From the NCBI RefSeq assembly GCF_018780385.1, contig NZ_JADMJO010000016.1:62001-126000 (forward strand): DNA of 64,000 nucleotides, given 5' to 3'. The position numbers and the translations under genes were made by a program. A model generated the notes under the pieces. The model had not been told where the DNA came from. It did no database searches and saw nothing but the letters and a program-made list of their open reading frames with translations. Below are positions 52,742 through 62,082 of this stretch, in pieces (the first letter of the stretch is position 1; each line of letters opens with the position of its first letter). This DNA comes from Hydrogenophaga sp. (GTDB taxonomy: Bacteria; Pseudomonadota; Gammaproteobacteria; Burkholderiales; Burkholderiaceae_C).

Positions 52742-53926
52742 GTGTCTGCCTTGGAACGTCTCAGCGATTTCGCGGTTCAGGAGTTCGTCGCACTGCGGCG
52801 CGACATCCATCGCCATCCCGAGTTGGCCTTCGACGAGCACCGCACCAGCGCCCTGGTGGCTCAGAAGCTGCAGGCCTGGGGTTACGCGGTCACCACCGGC
52901 CTGGGCGGCACCGGGGTGGTGGGGCAACTGCGCCGCGGCAACTCGAGACGCGCCATTGGCCTGCGCGCGGACATGGACGCGCTGCCCATCGTCGAAGACA
53001 GCGGCGCGGACTGGACCAGTTGCCACCACGGTGTGATGCACGCCTGCGGTCACGACGGCCACACCGCCATGCTGCTGGCCGCCGCGCAGCACCTGGCCAC
53101 CCGGGGCACCTTCGACGGCACGCTCAACCTGATCTTCCAGCCCGCCGAAGAAGGCGGTGGCGGAGCCGTGAAGATGATGGAGGACGGCCTGTTCGAGCGC
53201 TTCCCGTGCGATGCCATCTTTGCCATGCACAACATGCCCGGCTTCGCGCAGGGCCAGTTGGTGTTCCGCAGTGGCCCGACCATGGCATCGTCCGACTACG
53301 CCACGGTGACGCTGCACGGTGTGGGTGGCCACGGCGCCATGCCCCACAAAGCCACCGACGTGGTGGTGGCGGCGGCCTCCATCGTCATGGCATTGCAGAC
53401 CGTCGTCTCGCGCCATGTGGACCCGATGCAGCCGGCCGTGGTCACCGTGGGCGCCGTGCACGCGGGCCAGGCCAACAACGTGATCCCGGCCTCGGCCCGG
53501 CTGGAGCTCAGCGTGCGCGCGCTGGACCCGCAGGTGCGTCGCAGCGTCGAGCAGCGCATCCGCGAACTGGTCCGCCTGCAGGCCGACAGTTTCGGTGTTC
53601 GCGCAGAGCTGGACTGGCGCCCGGGTTACGCGGTGCTGGTCAACGACGCGCGACAGACCGAGCTCGCACTCGCAGTGGCTCAGGCCCACTTCCCGCCCGA
53701 ACAGGTGGTGGCCCAGGGTCCCATGCTCACCGGCAGCGAAGACTTCGCCTTCATGCTCGAACGCGTGCCGGGCAGCTACCTGTTCATCGGCAACGGCACC
53801 GGCCAGGAGCCCGGCGCCTGCATGGTGCACAACCCGGCCTACGACTTCAACGATCACAACATCGCCACCGGCTCCGCCTACTGGATTGCGCTGGTCGGTG
53901 AACTGCTTTCCCCCACCCACCCCTGA
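52742..53926 (+). CDS. M20-family amidohydrolase (hippurate hydrolase-like)
   Basis: 394 residues from a GTG start. Metal and active-site motifs of the M20D group: RRDIHRHPELAFDE, GLRADMDALPI, HACGHDGHTAMLL, FQPAEEGGGGA, and TGSEDFAFML. These enzymes cleave the amide of N-acyl amino acids such as hippurate (benzoyl-glycine). A glycine riboswitch two genes downstream makes a glycine-releasing activity attractive. Followed by a Bug-type binding protein after 18 bases. Confidence 0.9.
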   Translation: MSALERLSDFAVQEFVALRRDIHRHPELAFDEHRTSALVAQKLQAWGYAVTTGLGGTGVVGQLRRGNSRRAIGLRADMDALPIVEDSGADWTSCHHGVMHACGHDGHTAMLLAAAQHLATRGTFDGTLNLIFQPAEEGGGGAVKMMEDGLFERFPCDAIFAMHNMPGFAQGQLVFRSGPTMASSDYATVTLHGVGGHGAMPHKATDVVVAAASIVMALQTVVSRHVDPMQPAVVTVGAVHAGQANNVIPASARLELSVRALDPQVRRSVEQRIRELVRLQADSFGVRAELDWRPGYAVLVNDARQTELALAVAQAHFPPEQVVAQGPMLTGSEDFAFMLERVPGSYLFIGNGTGQEPGACMVHNPAYDFNDHNIATGSAYWIALVGELLSPTHP

Positions 53927-53944
53927 ACCCCATTGGAGACAACC

Positions 53945-54937
53945 ATGACCAGCCCCTTCAAGACCTTGATGACCGCTGCGGCCATCGCCCTGGCCAGCCT
54001 GTCGAGCCTGGCGCAGGCGCAGAGTTACCCCACGCGCCCGGTGACGCTGATGGTTCCTTATCCGGCGGGTGGCTTGTCGGACGTGATCGCGCGTTCGGTC
54101 AACAACACGCTGGGCAAACAACTGGGCCAGCCGGTGGTGATCGAAAACCTGGGTGGCGCCAGCGGGTCCATCGCGGCGCAGAAAGTGCTCAACGGTTCCA
54201 GCGACGGCTACACGGTGTTCCAGGGTTCGCCCAACGAACTCATCCTGGCCCCGCTGGCCATCGCCTCCATCAAGTTCAAGAGCGAAGACTTCCGCCTGGT
54301 GCAGATGATCGCCACCGCGCAGATCGCCTTTCTGGCCCGCAAGGACTTCCCTGCAAACACCGTGGACGAGTTCCTGGACCAGGCCCGCAAGGCAGCTCAA
54401 CAGGGCCGGCCCCTGACCTTCGCCAGCGTAGGCCCGGGCTCGTTCTACCACCTGCTCGGCGAGCACCTGTCCAAGGTCACCGGCATTCCCATGGTCCACG
54501 TGCCGTACAAGGGCGCGGCACCGGCCGAGCAGGACCTGCTGGCCAGCCAGGTCGACTTTTTCCTGGCGCCCTACGGCAAGAAGTACGACGACATGCACAA
54601 GAGCGGTCGCGTCAAGGTGCTGGCCATGCTCAACAGCGAACGGCTGGAGAGCGTGAAGAACTACCCCGCCATCACCGAGAGCACGCAGCTCAAGGACTTC
54701 ACCTTCAACATCTGGACCGGTTACTTCGTGAAGAAGGACACCCCGGAGCCCGTGGTGAACGCGCTGCACAAGGCCATCACCGAGACGCTGGCCGATCCGG
54801 GGGTGCACCAGGCGCTGGAAGCCAACAGCCAGCTGCTGGCCAAACCACTGTCATTGAAAGCGGTGGACAAGGCTTACGCCGACGGCATCCAGCAGTTCCG
54901 AGCCATCGCGAAGTCCATCCAGCTGCAGGCACAATAA
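53945..54937 (+). CDS. Bug-family (TctC) periplasmic solute-binding protein
   Basis: 330 residues. Signal peptide (LMTAAAIALASLSSLAQAQ), then SYPTRPVTLMVPYPAGGLSD, NLGGASGSIAAQKV, VPYKGAAPAEQDLL, the hallmarks of Bug proteins of tripartite tricarboxylate transport systems. It binds a small carboxylate or amide outside the inner membrane. No TctA/TctB membrane genes are nearby, as is common for orphan Bug proteins. GGAG precedes the ATG. Confidence 0.93.
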   Translation: MTSPFKTLMTAAAIALASLSSLAQAQSYPTRPVTLMVPYPAGGLSDVIARSVNNTLGKQLGQPVVIENLGGASGSIAAQKVLNGSSDGYTVFQGSPNELILAPLAIASIKFKSEDFRLVQMIATAQIAFLARKDFPANTVDEFLDQARKAAQQGRPLTFASVGPGSFYHLLGEHLSKVTGIPMVHVPYKGAAPAEQDLLASQVDFFLAPYGKKYDDMHKSGRVKVLAMLNSERLESVKNYPAITESTQLKDFTFNIWTGYFVKKDTPEPVVNALHKAITETLADPGVHQALEANSQLLAKPLSLKAVDKAYADGIQQFRAIAKSIQLQAQ

Positions 54938-54949
54938 GGGCCTCAACAC

Positions 54950-55136
54950 GTCGACCGGGAGAGACTGGCTTGCAAGACAAGCCGGCGCCGAAGGAGCAAC
55001 CGCCCCGGAAACTCTCAGGCAAAAGGACCGGTCGACACGCAACACACTCTGAAGAGTGGTCGGGATTCGTCCCCCGGCCCACCGCAGGAGCAAGCCAGCC
55101 CCATGGGCCGGTGAATCTCTCAGGTCACAAACAGAG
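54950..55136 (+). promoter_or_regulatory. Tandem glycine riboswitch
   Basis: Two consecutive glycine aptamers. Aptamer 1: a perfect nine-base P1, GTCGACCGG (54950-54958) / CCGGTCGAC (55028-55036), enclosing GCCGAAGGAGCAA and the conserved ACTCTCAGGCAAAAGGACC. Aptamer 2: P1 CTCTG (55047-55051) / CAGAG (55132-55136), enclosing CCGCAGGAGCAA and ATCTCTCAGGTCACAAAC. Downstream, a CCGCAC/GTGCGG hairpin (about 55148-55164) may form the expression platform. It starts 13 bases after the Bug stop and lies upstream of dadA. Confidence 0.95.
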
Positions 55137-55207
55137 GGGGTCATGATCCGCACACGGTGTGCGGGTCGTGTCCTTCATTGTTTGACGACTTCGAAAGCGA
55201 GATTCCC

Positions 55208-56458
55208 GTGGCACACCTCATCGTCATCGGCGGCGGCATCACCGGCGTCACCAGCGCCTACGCCCTGGCCCGTCAGGGCCACCAGGTCACCCTCATTGAA
55301 AAGCACCGCTACGCGGGCATGGAAACCAGCCATGCCAACGGCGGTCAGCTCTCGGCCTCCAACGCCGAGGTCTGGACCCATCCCTCCACCCTTCTCAAAG
55401 GGCTGAAGTGGATGTTCAAGGCGGACGCGCCGCTGCTGGTCAACCCCACGCCCAGCTGGCACAAGCTCAGCTGGTTCGCCGAGTTCGTGGGCTCCATCCC
55501 GAAGTACCGCAGCAACACCGTGGCCACCACGCGCCTGGCCATTGCGGCGCGCGAGCATCTGTTCGGCTGGGCGCAGGCCGAGGGTATCGACTTTGATCTG
55601 AAGCAGCAGGGCATCCTGCACATCTACCGCGACCGGGCCGGTTTCGAGCATGCGGGGAAGGTTTCCGAGTTGTTGGCCGAAGGCGGTCTGCCGCGCCGCG
55701 CCGTCACGCCTGAGGAGATGCGCGACATCGAACCCACCCTGCAGGGCAACTACTTCGGCGGCTACTACACCGAGAGCGACAGCACCGGCGACATCCACAA
55801 ATTCACCCATGGTCTGAGCCTGGCCTGTGCTCGCCTGGGCGTGACGCTCCTGACCGGCCAGACGGTTGCCCGTGTGCGCAGCACCGGCACCAGCGCGCAG
55901 GTGACGCTGGCCGACGGGGAGGTGGTGAACGCCGACGCCGTGGTGATCAGTGCGGGCGTGCACAGCCGTGCACTCGGCGCCCAGCTCGGCGACCGGCTCA
56001 ACGTGTATCCGGTCAAGGGTTACTCCATCACCGTGATGCTCAACGACGAACAGAGTCAGGCCGCCGCGCCGCAGGTGAGCCTGCTGGACGACGAGACCAA
56101 GCTGGTCACCAGCCGGCTTGGGGTGGATCGCTTCCGCGTGGCCGGCACGGCCGAATTCAATGGCATCAACCATGACATCCGTGCCGACCGCATCCGACCC
56201 TTGGTGAACTGGGTGAACCAGTGCTTCCCTGGCGTCAGCACGCGGCGGGTGGAGCCTTGGGCCGGCCTGCGTCCCATGATGCCCAACATGATGCCGCGCG
56301 TGGGTGCAGGCTGCCGGCCCAACGTGTTCTACAACACCGGCCACGGCCACTTGGGCTGGACGCTGTCGGCCATCACGGCGCACCAGCTCGGCGAGCATGT
56401 GGGGCAGTGGGAGCGGACGCGGGCACCCATGTTGATGCCTGTGGCAGCCGCTGTTTGA
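55208..56458 (+). CDS. dadA: D-amino-acid dehydrogenase (DadA-like)
   Basis: 416 residues from GTG 55208. FAD-binding motif LIVIGGGITGVTSAYALARQ, then SHANGGQLSASNAEVW and the C-terminal GLRPMMPNMMPRVGAG and NTGHGHLGWTLS, all typical of DadA. It oxidises D-amino acids (possibly glycine too) and passes electrons to the respiratory chain. The glycine riboswitch ahead implies control by glycine. No alanine racemase gene lies beside it. Confidence 0.92.
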   Translation: MAHLIVIGGGITGVTSAYALARQGHQVTLIEKHRYAGMETSHANGGQLSASNAEVWTHPSTLLKGLKWMFKADAPLLVNPTPSWHKLSWFAEFVGSIPKYRSNTVATTRLAIAAREHLFGWAQAEGIDFDLKQQGILHIYRDRAGFEHAGKVSELLAEGGLPRRAVTPEEMRDIEPTLQGNYFGGYYTESDSTGDIHKFTHGLSLACARLGVTLLTGQTVARVRSTGTSAQVTLADGEVVNADAVVISAGVHSRALGAQLGDRLNVYPVKGYSITVMLNDEQSQAAAPQVSLLDDETKLVTSRLGVDRFRVAGTAEFNGINHDIRADRIRPLVNWVNQCFPGVSTRRVEPWAGLRPMMPNMMPRVGAGCRPNVFYNTGHGHLGWTLSAITAHQLGEHVGQWERTRAPMLMPVAAAV

Positions 56459-56531
56459 CGGTGGTGCCCTGCTCCTCGCCGGCTTCTGTTTTCGTCCATG
56501 CCGCAGCTGTCGCTGAACCCAGGCTTTGCGC

Positions 56532-56849
56532 TCAAGGCAGAAAGACGAACGAAGGCAAGGCGCTGAACAACACCGCAACCGTGGCAATGGCCATAGCGCC
56601 CAGCGCGAAGTGGTAGTTCCAGTCCGGGAGTCCGCCAACAGCGTGTTGGGCTTTCACTCGCACGAAGTGCACACCCACTGCAAGCAACGCGATGGCGGTG
56701 GCCCCCCAGGCCACCGCGTTGGCGGTCCAATGGTGCGGCCAGATCTCGCTCGCTCCCCAGATCACCATGAAGTGCACGAACCAGATCACGAAAGCCGTCA
56801 CCATCGGCCGCCAGCTCGTTTGCTTCAGCGCTTTCACAAGCCGCCCCAT
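56532..56849 (-). CDS. Small membrane protein at the end of the caa3 oxidase operon
   Basis: 105 residues from ATG 56849, overlapping the oxidase gene end by 16 bases. Three hydrophobic segments: MVTAFVIWFVHFMVIWGASE, AVAWGATAIALLAVGVHFV and YHFALGAMAIATVAVLFSAL. Likely an accessory membrane subunit of the oxidase (subunit IV-like or assembly factor), but the family is not recognised. It converges on dadA with 73 bases between stops. Confidence 0.7.
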   Translation of the reverse strand: MGRLVKALKQTSWRPMVTAFVIWFVHFMVIWGASEIWPHHWTANAVAWGATAIALLAVGVHFVRVKAQHAVGGLPDWNYHFALGAMAIATVAVLFSALPSFVFLP

Positions 56850-59434
56850 GGCAACAACCGCGGCAGCAGCAGGCCGGCGGCACCCTCGAGCGCGGCGTAG
56901 ATGAAGAGGATGCGCAGCGCCTCCAGCGTCTTGTTGGCCGGGGCTGGCGCAAGACCGCGCATCCAGCGTGCCAGGTAGTAGAAAGCCGACAACACGACCG
57001 CGAGCACGATGGTTCCGTGCCACGCCAACATGGCAAAGATCGTCGCGCCCTGCCCGCTGGCATCCCCACGCAGCCCGGCGTTCCACCAGTCGAGACCGTC
57101 CACCGCCAGCGCAGCCACCAGGCACACCATGCTCAGCGTCATCGTCCCGGCGCTGAGCCCGCTGCCGCGCTTGAACCTCGCCATCAACGGCCGGGCCGCG
57201 AAGGCCAGGCCCGCCGATGCACCCAGGAGCAGCGTGCCGGGCACCAAGGCGCCACGTGGCGCGGCGACCTTCCACCAGTCGGGATGGGCACCGAACAGGT
57301 ACAGGTATGAAAACATCGACATCAGAAAGATCATCCCGAGGACGACGACCAGCAGCACCGCGGCCCACCAGCCGTGCGATGGCGGGCCGGTCACATAGGT
57401 CGGCAGGATGATGCCAGCGCCCGCGTCGACCTGCTTCTGCGGGATGTGTCGGTCGTTGCTCCAGACCCACCGCATCACGCACACGACGGTCAGCACGCCG
57501 CAGATCGCGCTCAGTGTCATGGCCTTCACCGTCAGCAGCAGGAAGAAGCCCGCGGTGAAGAGCGCCGCCAGCAGCGGCCACCAGGAAGGCCCCGGCATGA
57601 TCTGCACGTACTGCGGCTCCGCGCGCGAGCTGCTCGTGATCAGCGTCTCACGCGCGCCGGTGGCGGTGCCGGGCAGGAAGTAGCGCCCGGCCTCGACGTC
57701 CTGGCGCAACCGGGGATCGGCCCACAAGGGCTCGAGGTCATGGACGACAGGGATCGAACGTATCCCGTAATTGCCGGTGGCCAGCCACTCCAGCGTGCCG
57801 CCCTTGTACACGTTGCGGGCGTCCCCCCCGACATTGCCCTGGCGACCGTAGCAGTGGATGGCGTCGATCAGGAACAGCAGCACCCCGGCCGCCATGATGA
57901 AGGCGCCCACGGTCGAGATCAGGTTCGGCACCTCCATGGCCCGGCCTGGCAGGTAGGTGTCGACGCGCCTGGGCATGCCCATCAGCCCGCTCAGGTGCAT
58001 GGGCAGGAAGCAGACATGCACGCCGATGAAATTGAGCCAGAAGACCCAGCGCCCCACGCGCTCCGACAGCTGCTGGCCGTTGATCATCGGCGTCCAGTAA
58101 TAGAACCCGGCGAACAGCGGGAACACCATGCTGCCGATCAGCACGTAATGAAAGTGCGCGACGACGAAGTAGGTGTCGTGGGCCTGGCCGTCGAAAGCGA
58201 CCATGCCCACCATCACGCCGGTGAGGCCACCCATCACGAAGATGAGGATGCCGCCGACCAGAAAAAGCGACGGCACGTTGCGCTGGACCTTGCCTGAAGC
58301 AAGCGTGGCGATCCAGGCGAACACCTGGGCGCCCGCCGGAATGGCCACCGCCATCGACGCCGCGGAGAAGTAGCCGGCCGACAACCCGGGCAGGCCCACC
58401 GTGAACATGTGGTGTGCCCAGACCCCGAAGCTGATGAAACCGGTGGCGATCAACGCCAGCACGACGATCTCGTGGCCCACCAGCGGCTTCTGCGCGACCG
58501 TGACGATCATTGCCGACACCATTGCCGAGGCCGGGATGAAGATGATGTAGACGTCGGGGTGGCCGAAGAACCAGAACAGGTGCTGGTACAGCAGCGGATC
58601 GCCGCCGCGCGTGGCGTCGAACAGCGGCCAGTTGAAGGCGCGCTCGAGTTCCAGCAGGAAGGTCACCATGATCATCGCCGGGAAGGCCAGGATGATCATC
58701 ACGCCGAAGATCAGCACCGCCCACGCATAGATCGGCATCTTCGCCAGCGTCATGCCGGGGGCGCGTGTGCGCAGCACGCCCACGATGAGTTCGATGGCGC
58801 CGGCAATCGCGCTGATCTCGATGAAGCCGATGCCCAGCAGCCAGAAGTCGGCGTTGATGCCCTTGGCGTAGACCCCCGAGCTGAGCGGCGGGTACATGAA
58901 CCAGCCACCGCTGGGTGCCAGGCTGAAAAAGATCGAGCAGAAGAAGACGACACCGCCGATCAGGTAGGCCCAGTACGAGTAGGCCGACAGCCGCGGGAAC
59001 GGCAGGTCGCGCGCCGCGATCATCTGCGGCAGCAGCAGCACGGCAATGGCCTCGACGGCCGGCACGGCGAACAGGAACATCATCACCGAGCCGTGCATCG
59101 TGAACAGCTGGTTGTAGGTCTCCTGCGGCACGATGCCCGCCAGCGGCGCGGCCAGCTGCACGCGCATCACCAGCGAGAGGATGCCGGCGGCGACGAAGAA
59201 ACCGAAGGCCGTGACGATGAACAGGAAGCCGATGAAGTTGTTGTTGACGGCGCTGAAGGCTCGCCACCCGGTCGGCGTTTCCCAGACCTTCTTCAGGGCC
59301 TCGAATTCGCCTGGCGGCCTGTTGCCTTGGGTGGGGAATCGCTCGTAGAGCGTCGTGTCGAAGCCGGTCTCCGACGGCTGGGTTGCTGCATCGCGGACGG
59401 CACCCGCCACGCCCGGGGGGGCGCTGCGCGTCAC
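56834..59434 (-). CDS. ctaD: Cytochrome c oxidase subunit I fused to subunit III (caa3 type)
   Basis: 866 residues. Residues about 50-590 are subunit I: MHGSVMMFLFAVPA, the WFFGHPDVYIIFIP loop with the cross-linked His/Tyr, GVWAHHMFTVGL with the CuB histidines, and VVAHFHYVLIG with the haem ligands. From about residue 635 a further helical region resembles subunit III (YLYLFGAHPDWWKVAAPRGA, AMLAWHGTIVLAVVLSAFYY). GTG start overlaps the coxB stop (GTGA). Terminal oxidase reducing O2 with cytochrome c. Confidence 0.93.
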   Translation of the reverse strand: MTRSAPPGVAGAVRDAATQPSETGFDTTLYERFPTQGNRPPGEFEALKKVWETPTGWRAFSAVNNNFIGFLFIVTAFGFFVAAGILSLVMRVQLAAPLAGIVPQETYNQLFTMHGSVMMFLFAVPAVEAIAVLLLPQMIAARDLPFPRLSAYSYWAYLIGGVVFFCSIFFSLAPSGGWFMYPPLSSGVYAKGINADFWLLGIGFIEISAIAGAIELIVGVLRTRAPGMTLAKMPIYAWAVLIFGVMIILAFPAMIMVTFLLELERAFNWPLFDATRGGDPLLYQHLFWFFGHPDVYIIFIPASAMVSAMIVTVAQKPLVGHEIVVLALIATGFISFGVWAHHMFTVGLPGLSAGYFSAASMAVAIPAGAQVFAWIATLASGKVQRNVPSLFLVGGILIFVMGGLTGVMVGMVAFDGQAHDTYFVVAHFHYVLIGSMVFPLFAGFYYWTPMINGQQLSERVGRWVFWLNFIGVHVCFLPMHLSGLMGMPRRVDTYLPGRAMEVPNLISTVGAFIMAAGVLLFLIDAIHCYGRQGNVGGDARNVYKGGTLEWLATGNYGIRSIPVVHDLEPLWADPRLRQDVEAGRYFLPGTATGARETLITSSSRAEPQYVQIMPGPSWWPLLAALFTAGFFLLLTVKAMTLSAICGVLTVVCVMRWVWSNDRHIPQKQVDAGAGIILPTYVTGPPSHGWWAAVLLVVVLGMIFLMSMFSYLYLFGAHPDWWKVAAPRGALVPGTLLLGASAGLAFAARPLMARFKRGSGLSAGTMTLSMVCLVAALAVDGLDWWNAGLRGDASGQGATIFAMLAWHGTIVLAVVLSAFYYLARWMRGLAPAPANKTLEALRILFIYAALEGAAGLLLPRLLPWGGL

Positions 59435-60429
59435 TTCAACGACTCCATGTAGGCGGCCAATGCGTTGAGTTCGGCGGCCTCCAGCGAGCGGTAGGCAGGC
59501 ATGCGGTTGTTGGGCTTGATCGACTGGCTGTCGCCGATCCAGCCGATCAGCGTGCCGCGGGTGTTGGGCAAGATGCCGGCGCCCAAGGACTGACGCGAGC
59601 CGATGTGCGTCAGGTCGGGGCCTGACAGACCCTGCGCGGAGGTGCCAGCGATGCGGTGGCAGGCAGCGCAGCCGGCCTCGCCGAAGAGCTTTCTGCCGCG
59701 CGCCACTTCGTCGTTTTCAGGTGCCGCAGCCGCGGCAGGCGGTGGACGCTGGCGCGCAAGCCGCGCATCGTGCCAGCGCTGCCAGTCGGCGGGCTCGTGC
59801 GCCACGACCACGAAACCCATCAGCGCGTGTGCCCCGCCGCAGAATTCGGCACATTGCCCGCCGTAGACGCCCACCTTGTCGGCCTGCAGCTTGAGCCGGT
59901 TGGTGCGGCCCGGGATCATGTCCATCTTGCCGCCCAGCTTGGGCACCCAGAAGCTGTGGATCACGTCTTCGGAAACCATGTCGATGACGACAGGGCGGCC
60001 GACCGGAATGTGCAGTTCATTGGCATCGGCATGGGTCTCGTTGCCCGCCGCATCGAGGTAGGACACGCGCCACCAGTAGATGTTGCCGGACACCCGCATG
60101 CGCAGCTCGTCGCCCTGGATCGTCGTCATGCCGGCGACCATCGTCGTGCCCCAGGCCAGCAGCAGGAAGAGCACGCCGGCCGGCACGATCAACCCGAACC
60201 ATTTGACGACGCCCTCGCCGCCGAGCCTGGCGCGCAGCGCGTCGCTGCCGTACAGCGCCACCCACATGGCCGCGCAGACCAGCACAAAGATCAGCGTGAC
60301 GAGTGCGATCAGCACCCAGGTGAGCGAAGTGACCGTGTTCGAGAACGGGCCGTGCGGATCGAGCACGGGCGGGGGCCAGCCGCTCAAGGCCTCAGCGAGG
60401 TTTGAGCGTGAGGAGGTAGGCTGTGACAT
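59431..60429 (-). CDS. coxB: Cytochrome c oxidase subunit II with fused cytochrome c (caa3 type)
   Basis: 332 residues. Two N-terminal helices, the cupredoxin domain with the CuA motif CAEFCGGAHALM, and a C-terminal cytochrome c domain with CAACH and NNRMPAY. Fusion of haem c to subunit II defines caa3 oxidases. The start lies inside the upstream cytochrome lipoprotein gene (38-base overlap). No CuA residue is missing. Confidence 0.95.
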   Translation of the reverse strand: MSQPTSSRSNLAEALSGWPPPVLDPHGPFSNTVTSLTWVLIALVTLIFVLVCAAMWVALYGSDALRARLGGEGVVKWFGLIVPAGVLFLLLAWGTTMVAGMTTIQGDELRMRVSGNIYWWRVSYLDAAGNETHADANELHIPVGRPVVIDMVSEDVIHSFWVPKLGGKMDMIPGRTNRLKLQADKVGVYGGQCAEFCGGAHALMGFVVVAHEPADWQRWHDARLARQRPPPAAAAAPENDEVARGRKLFGEAGCAACHRIAGTSAQGLSGPDLTHIGSRQSLGAGILPNTRGTLIGWIGDSQSIKPNNRMPAYRSLEAAELNALAAYMESLK

Positions 60430-60790
60430 CGCGGGCTTCCTGGTCAGTCATCGAGATGGCCGGCATGGCCGTCCCGGGCACCAGCCCGGGGGCGTTTCTG
60501 ACGAACTGCATCAACACGCCGGGCTGGTTCGGCAGCCGCCCGGCAATCAGACCCTGTCGGGCGAAATCTTCCATAGACGGCCCCAGCCCGCCGCGCGGCC
60601 ACTTCACATCGGGGAAGGTGTGACAGGCCACGCAGCCCTTGTCGGTGACGAGCAGCCGACCTTTTGCGGCGTCGGCGTCGCGCAGCGTCGGCGTGCGGTC
60701 GGGCGGGCCATCGCAGGCCACGAGGCTGAAGCAGGCCAGCACCAGCCAGCGGCCAGAAAGGCCCCTCGGTGCACTGCCGGGCCCCGGCAT
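60392..60790 (-). CDS. Monohaem cytochrome c lipoprotein
   Basis: 132 residues from ATG 60790 (60811 also possible). Lipoprotein signal with SLVACDG, one haem motif CVACH and a likely axial Met in GTAMPAISMTD. Probably a membrane-tethered electron donor to the caa3 oxidase encoded just downstream, whose coxB gene it overlaps. Confidence 0.85.
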   Translation of the reverse strand: MPGPGSAPRGLSGRWLVLACFSLVACDGPPDRTPTLRDADAAKGRLLVTDKGCVACHTFPDVKWPRGGLGPSMEDFARQGLIAGRLPNQPGVLMQFVRNAPGLVPGTAMPAISMTDQEARDVTAYLLTLKPR

Positions 60791-60809
60791 GAACGATGAT
60801 CTAGATTCC

Positions 60810-61496
60810 ATGCGCAAACACCCGTCGCTGCACGAACACGGGCCCGCGAACTTCGGCGGCCTGTTGCTGGCCCTGTGCGCCATGGGTCTGACGACGGCGT
60901 GCACCGATCGCATGGACAGCAGTGACGACCGCTTCAGTCGCAGCGGCGAGCTCATCGCGATGAGCGGCGGCGAAGGTGGCGCACGCTACGCCTGCGGGAC
61001 TTGCCACGGCGTGCGTGGCGAGGGCAACGGGTTCGACGCGCCGCGGCTGGCTGGCCTGCCGGCGGGTTACCTGCAAAAGCAGATGGAAGACTACGCCACA
61101 GGCTTGCGGCCGCACGAGGTGATGCGCGACGTGGCGCGCTTTCTCGACAGCCATGAGCGCGTGCGGGTGGCCAACCACTACGCTGCGCTGCCGCCGCAGG
61201 CCTTGTCGCCCGTCACCGACGAAACCATCGCTGCGGCGACGCCGAGGCTGTACGCCCGCGCGTGCCAACAGTGCCATGGCGTCGACGGTGTGGGCACCGC
61301 GAACGGGCCGCCGCTGAACGCCCAGCCGGCCTTCTACCTGATCCAGCAATTGCAGGACTGGCAGGTGTCGAAGAGGCGCAATGACGGCAATCATGTGATG
61401 TTGAAGGTGGCGCAGGAGCTCAAGCCCGAGGAGGTCAGGCAACTGAGCCTTTATCTGGCGGGGATCCCACCACGCCCGGCGAGTCCGGTCCGTTGA
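60810..61496 (+). CDS. Dihaem cytochrome c lipoprotein (c4/c553-like)
   Basis: 228 residues from ATG 60810; an ATG at 60789 overlaps the start codon of the divergent gene. Signal with GLTTACTD, two haem motifs CGTCH and CQQCH, each followed by a GVRGEGN/GVDGVGT-type loop, as in cytochrome c4. Periplasmic electron carrier, perhaps between a dehydrogenase and caa3. Its end overlaps the convergent b-type cytochrome gene by 62 bases. Confidence 0.88.
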   Translation: MRKHPSLHEHGPANFGGLLLALCAMGLTTACTDRMDSSDDRFSRSGELIAMSGGEGGARYACGTCHGVRGEGNGFDAPRLAGLPAGYLQKQMEDYATGLRPHEVMRDVARFLDSHERVRVANHYAALPPQALSPVTDETIAAATPRLYARACQQCHGVDGVGTANGPPLNAQPAFYLIQQLQDWQVSKRRNDGNHVMLKVAQELKPEEVRQLSLYLAGIPPRPASPVR

Positions 61497-62082
61497 GGTC
61501 GAACATCGAAGGCAGGACGCGGTCCCGTTTGACCACGTAGTGCAGCACGGCCGCCCCGGCATGGCCGGGAATGATGAGCGCCGTGATCCACACGATGTAG
61601 AAGTGGGTCGTCGCGGCCCACTGCATCAGGCGGTGCTGCAGGCCCTCGGACAACTGATCGAAAGGCAGGTTGGGAAACGGGATCACGCCTGCAACCGACA
61701 ACGGCAGATCACTGGGCAAGGTGGACCACATGACCCAGCCGCTGATGGGCAAAGCGAAGAAGCTGAAATAGAACCAGGTTTGCAGCAGACGGCTGGCCTT
61801 GCCTGCCAACGAGGCCTCGTCGACGGTGTCGGGTCCGCTGAGCTGGCTGTGCCAGAAGATGCGCAACGTGCCCAGCAGCATGATCGTGAGGCCGATCTGC
61901 GTGTGAGTTTGATAACCGACGTACTTGTCGCCTCCCACCGGTTGCCATCCCAGGTACCACCCATGCGCCAGCTGGAAGATCATGAGCGCCGCCATCACCC
62001 AGTGGAAAGTGACGCCAATCGGCGAGTACAGGCCGCGCCGGTGGTAGCCCTCGGCCCATTCGATGGCGGCAATGAGGTTCAT
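61435..62082 (-). CDS. Cytochrome b561-type membrane protein
   Basis: 215 residues, four or five helices. VTFHWVMAALMIFQLAHGW, YQTHTQIGLTIMLLGTLRIF, and QWAATTHFYIVWITALIIPG place the haem b histidines as in prokaryotic b561 proteins. It may move electrons from quinone or a periplasmic donor. ATGA overlap with ctaG upstream; convergent overlap with the dihaem cytochrome gene. Confidence 0.88.
   Translation of the reverse strand: MNLIAAIEWAEGYHRRGLYSPIGVTFHWVMAALMIFQLAHGWYLGWQPVGGDKYVGYQTHTQIGLTIMLLGTLRIFWHSQLSGPDTVDEASLAGKASRLLQTWFYFSFFALPISGWVMWSTLPSDLPLSVAGVIPFPNLPFDQLSEGLQHRLMQWAATTHFYIVWITALIIPGHAGAAVLHYVVKRDRVLPSMFDLNGPDSPGVVGSPPDKGSVA

Noticed and set aside
52688-54808. 706-residue frame antisense to the M20 and Bug genes
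   Set aside because: It spans two clear genes and their gap, so it is a GC-rich coding shadow.
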